A stretch of 6,257 bases of DNA from Chloroflexota bacterium (lineage in GTDB: Bacteria; Chloroflexota; FW602-bin22; JAMCYS01), in the NCBI GenBank assembly GCA_021847625.1, contig JAJZQK010000214.1:1-6257 (forward strand), given 5' to 3'. The notes below the pieces were generated by a model that worked only from the letters and a program-made list of their open reading frames with translations, had not been told where the DNA came from and made no database searches. The position numbers and the translations under genes are program-made. This document shows positions 4,471-6,257 of this stretch, piece after piece; positions within the stretch are counted from its first letter, which is position 1, and each line of letters begins with the position of its first letter.

Positions 4471-6257
4471 TTACTCTTTCCACCCGCGCGGCAACTTCGG
4501 GTACATCACCGGCGTGTGGGTCTCGTCGCGCATCTCGGGCGGTTTCTCCCGCGGCTTCTCGTACAGCGGCGCCCGCGCCAGGTCTTCCTTGCTCAGCTGC
4601 ATCGGCGCGAAGCGGTCGTAGCCGGCGAACTCGAAGTAAGGCGACTCCGCCAGCGCGCCGTGCGGGCAGACCTCCACGCAGTCGCCGCAGAAGATGCAGC
4701 GCGAGATGTCCAGATCGTAGCGCTCCACCTGCCGCTCGCGCAGCATCAGAGCGCCGGTCGGGCAGGTCTCCGCGCAGGCACCGCAGGAGACGCAGTTGCT
4801 CTCGTTGAGCGAGGCGTGGAACGGCGTGGTCACGATCGTGTCGAAGCCCCGCCCCATCAATCCGTAGCAATCGGGGCCGATGACGTCGCGGCACATCCGC
4901 ACGCACTGCGTGCAGTTGATGCACTTGTTCAGGTCGCGCAGGATGAACGAGTGCGACGTGTCCGCCTTGTAGTCGTGGAAGTCGCGCGCCTCGCCGTCGT
5001 GGAAGCGGTTGGTCGTGACCCCGTACTCGAGGCTCAGCTTCTGCAGGTAGCAGCGGCTGGCGTCGGGGCAGACGCATTGCAGGCAGCGCGCTGCCTCTTC
5101 CTTCGCCTGCTCGGCCGAGTAGCCGCACTCGATGCAGGCGAAGTTGTGCTGCCGCTCTTCGTAGGGCAGCATCGCCATCGGCATGCGGCTCGTCACCGGC
5201 TTGTAGGGCACGATGGAAATGAGGTCCGGTTTGGCCTCCTCGACCAGGATGCGCTGGCTCACCTGTGCCATGTCCTCGCCGTTAAGGTAGGCGTCGATGG
5301 AGCGCGCCGCGAGCTTGCCGCAGGCCACGGACTGGATGACCGTGGAGGCGCCGATGGTGGCGTCGCCGCCGGCGAAGACGCCCGGCCGGTCGGTCATGTA
5401 GTTGCCGGGGTCGACGACGATCGTGCTGCGATTGCTGACACGGATGTCCTTCTCGTTGCCCACGCAGCTGAGGTCCGGCGTCTGGCCAATGGCGGCGATG
5501 ACGGTGTCGCACTCGATGGTGAACTCGGAGCCCTTCACCGGCACGGGCCGCCGACGACCCCTGGCGTCCGGCTCGCCCAGTTCCATACGGATGAACTCCA
5601 CGCCGGCAACCCGGCCGTCCACTCCCTCCAGGATGCGGACTGGGCCGGCCAGGATGTGCAGCTGCGCGCCCTCGTGCTCGGCGTCGTCCACCTCCGTCCA
5701 GTGGGCGCCCATCTCCTTGCGGGAGCGGCGGTAGACGGTGTCGACCTTGGTGGCGCCCAGGCGCAGCGAGGTGCGGGTGGCGTCGAAGGCCGTGAAGCCG
5801 CCGCCGATGACCACGACTCGCGGGCCGACCTCCACGTGCTCGCCGAAGCCCACCCGCCGCAGGAACTCCACCGCCGTGAGCACGCCCGGCAGCTCTTCGC
5901 CTGGAATCTCCAGCTTGTTAGACTTGTGGGCGCCGATGCCGAGGAAGACGGCGTCATAGCCCTCGGCGAAGAGGTCGTCGAGCGAGAAGTCGCAGCCCAG
6001 GGACTTGCCGCACTCCAGCTCAGCCCCCAGCGCCCAGACCCGGTTCAGCTCCAGGTCGAGATTGTCTTTGGGCAGGCGGTACTCGGGGATGCCGTAGCGC
6101 AGCATGCCGCCCTGCTTGGGCAAGGCCTCGAGCACCTTGACCTTGTGGCCCTTGAGTGACAGGTAATAGGCGCAAGAGAGCCCGGCCGGGCCGGCGCCGA
6201 CCACGGCCACCCTCTTGCCCGTGGGCGCCTCCTGCGGCCAGGGCAGGGGCGGGTCCT
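4471..6257 (-). CDS. GltD-type FAD oxidoreductase fused to NuoG/hydrogenase-like and NuoI-like ferredoxin modules, N-terminus outside window
   Basis: About 594 codons are visible and the frame is still open at base 6257, so the true start is outside. Numbering from the GTG at 6210, the FAD-binding VGAGPAG is at 4-10, then GGMLRYGIPEYRLPK at 34-48, an NAD(P) site VVIGGGFTAFDATR at 133-146 and the FAD end motif FAGGDA at 279-284. This is the glutamate-synthase-small-subunit (GltD/NfnB) fold. After it come Cys359/362, then CLQCVCPDASRC (376, 379, 381, 387) and LSLEYGV, resembling a modified NuoG/hydrogenase N-terminal cluster. Next are 4Fe-4S sets at 430/433/436/440 and 473/476/479/483 with GRGFDT between, and a NuoI-like set at 505/508/511/515 followed by YFEFAGYDR and KEDL. 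It should pass electrons between NAD(P)H and ferredoxin-type partners through at least three 4Fe-4S clusters. It is not a plain glutamate synthase subunit. Physiological partners lie outside the window. Confidence 0.92.
   Translation of the reverse strand, partial: DPPLPWPQEAPTGKRVAVVGAGPAGLSCAYYLSLKGHKVKVLEALPKQGGMLRYGIPEYRLPKDNLDLELNRVWALGAELECGKSLGCDFSLDDLFAEGYDAVFLGIGAHKSNKLEIPGEELPGVLTAVEFLRRVGFGEHVEVGPRVVVIGGGFTAFDATRTSLRLGATKVDTVYRRSRKEMGAHWTEVDDAEHEGAQLHILAGPVRILEGVDGRVAGVEFIRMELGEPDARGRRRPVPVKGSEFTIECDTVIAAIGQTPDLSCVGNEKDIRVSNRSTIVVDPGNYMTDRPGVFAGGDATIGASTVIQSVACGKLAARSIDAYLNGEDMAQVSQRILVEEAKPDLISIVPYKPVTSRMPMAMLPYEERQHNFACIECGYSAEQAKEEAARCLQCVCPDASRCYLQKLSLEYGVTTNRFHDGEARDFHDYKADTSHSFILRDLNKCINCTQCVRMCRDVIGPDCYGLMGRGFDTIVTTPFHASLNESNCVSCGACAETCPTGALMLRERQVERYDLDISRCIFCGDCVEVCPHGALAESPYFEFAGYDRFAPMQLSKEDLARAPLYEKPREKPPEMRDETHTPVMYPKLPRGWKE

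Noticed and set aside
4516..6159. A 547-residue open frame on the plus strand
   Set aside because: It lies antisense to the FAD/ferredoxin gene, which has clear motifs throughout. The plus-strand product is rich in Ala, Val, His and Arg without any domain, as expected from a mirror of GC-rich codons.
1..6257. CRISPR array, tRNA, rRNA, transposase or phage genes
   Set aside because: No spaced direct repeats, cloverleaf with CCA-type end, rRNA-like blocks or recombinase motifs were seen on either strand.

Overview
This is a GC-rich bacterial window with six protein-coding loci. Five are on the minus strand; one, the URO-D-family gene, is on the plus strand. The gene content is an oxygen-stress diiron protein (rubrerythrin), a many-cluster FAD/ferredoxin oxidoreductase, a QueG-like 4Fe-4S protein and a URO-D/corrinoid-methyltransferase-type protein. 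Together these suggest an anaerobe or facultative anaerobe. Near-consensus sigma-70 promoters, a c-di-AMP (ydaO/yuaA) riboswitch and a GTAGGGGCG-type palindrome would fit a Chloroflexota-like or GC-rich Firmicutes-like genome. That placement is an inference and is not proven by the sequence.

Layout from left to right. Bases 1-522 (-) hold the N-terminal half of an AzgA/PbuG-type purine permease, cut off by the window edge. It has a long, structured leader (523-767) of no class I recognise, behind a TTGACA/TAATAT promoter at 774-802. Bases 942-1379 (-) encode a 145-residue winged-helix-like protein. It is preceded by a complete control region: a consensus promoter (1633-1662), a c-di-AMP riboswitch aptamer (about 1493-1613), an intrinsic terminator hairpin (1426-1457) and a strong Shine-Dalgarno. 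Bases 1685-2380 (-) encode a 231-residue QueG-like iron-sulfur protein. A divergent intergenic region (2381-2639) separates it from a URO-D-superfamily gene (2640-3790, +) that is split by an apparent one-base deletion near 3597. Bases 3899-4399 (-) encode rubrerythrin, ending at a 28-bp perfect palindrome that looks like its terminator. Bases 4471-6257 (-) hold a GltD-type FAD oxidoreductase fused to NuoG/hydrogenase-like and NuoI-like ferredoxin modules; its N-terminus lies outside the window.

How they may work together. The FAD/ferredoxin oxidoreductase and rubrerythrin share a strand with a 71-base gap and one terminator, so they are probably co-transcribed. The large protein could move electrons from NAD(P)H to ferredoxin-type acceptors, possibly including the rubrerythrin. 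The riboswitch-controlled winged-helix gene is a separate unit and the most interesting object here: it implies that c-di-AMP level sets expression of a probable transcription factor.
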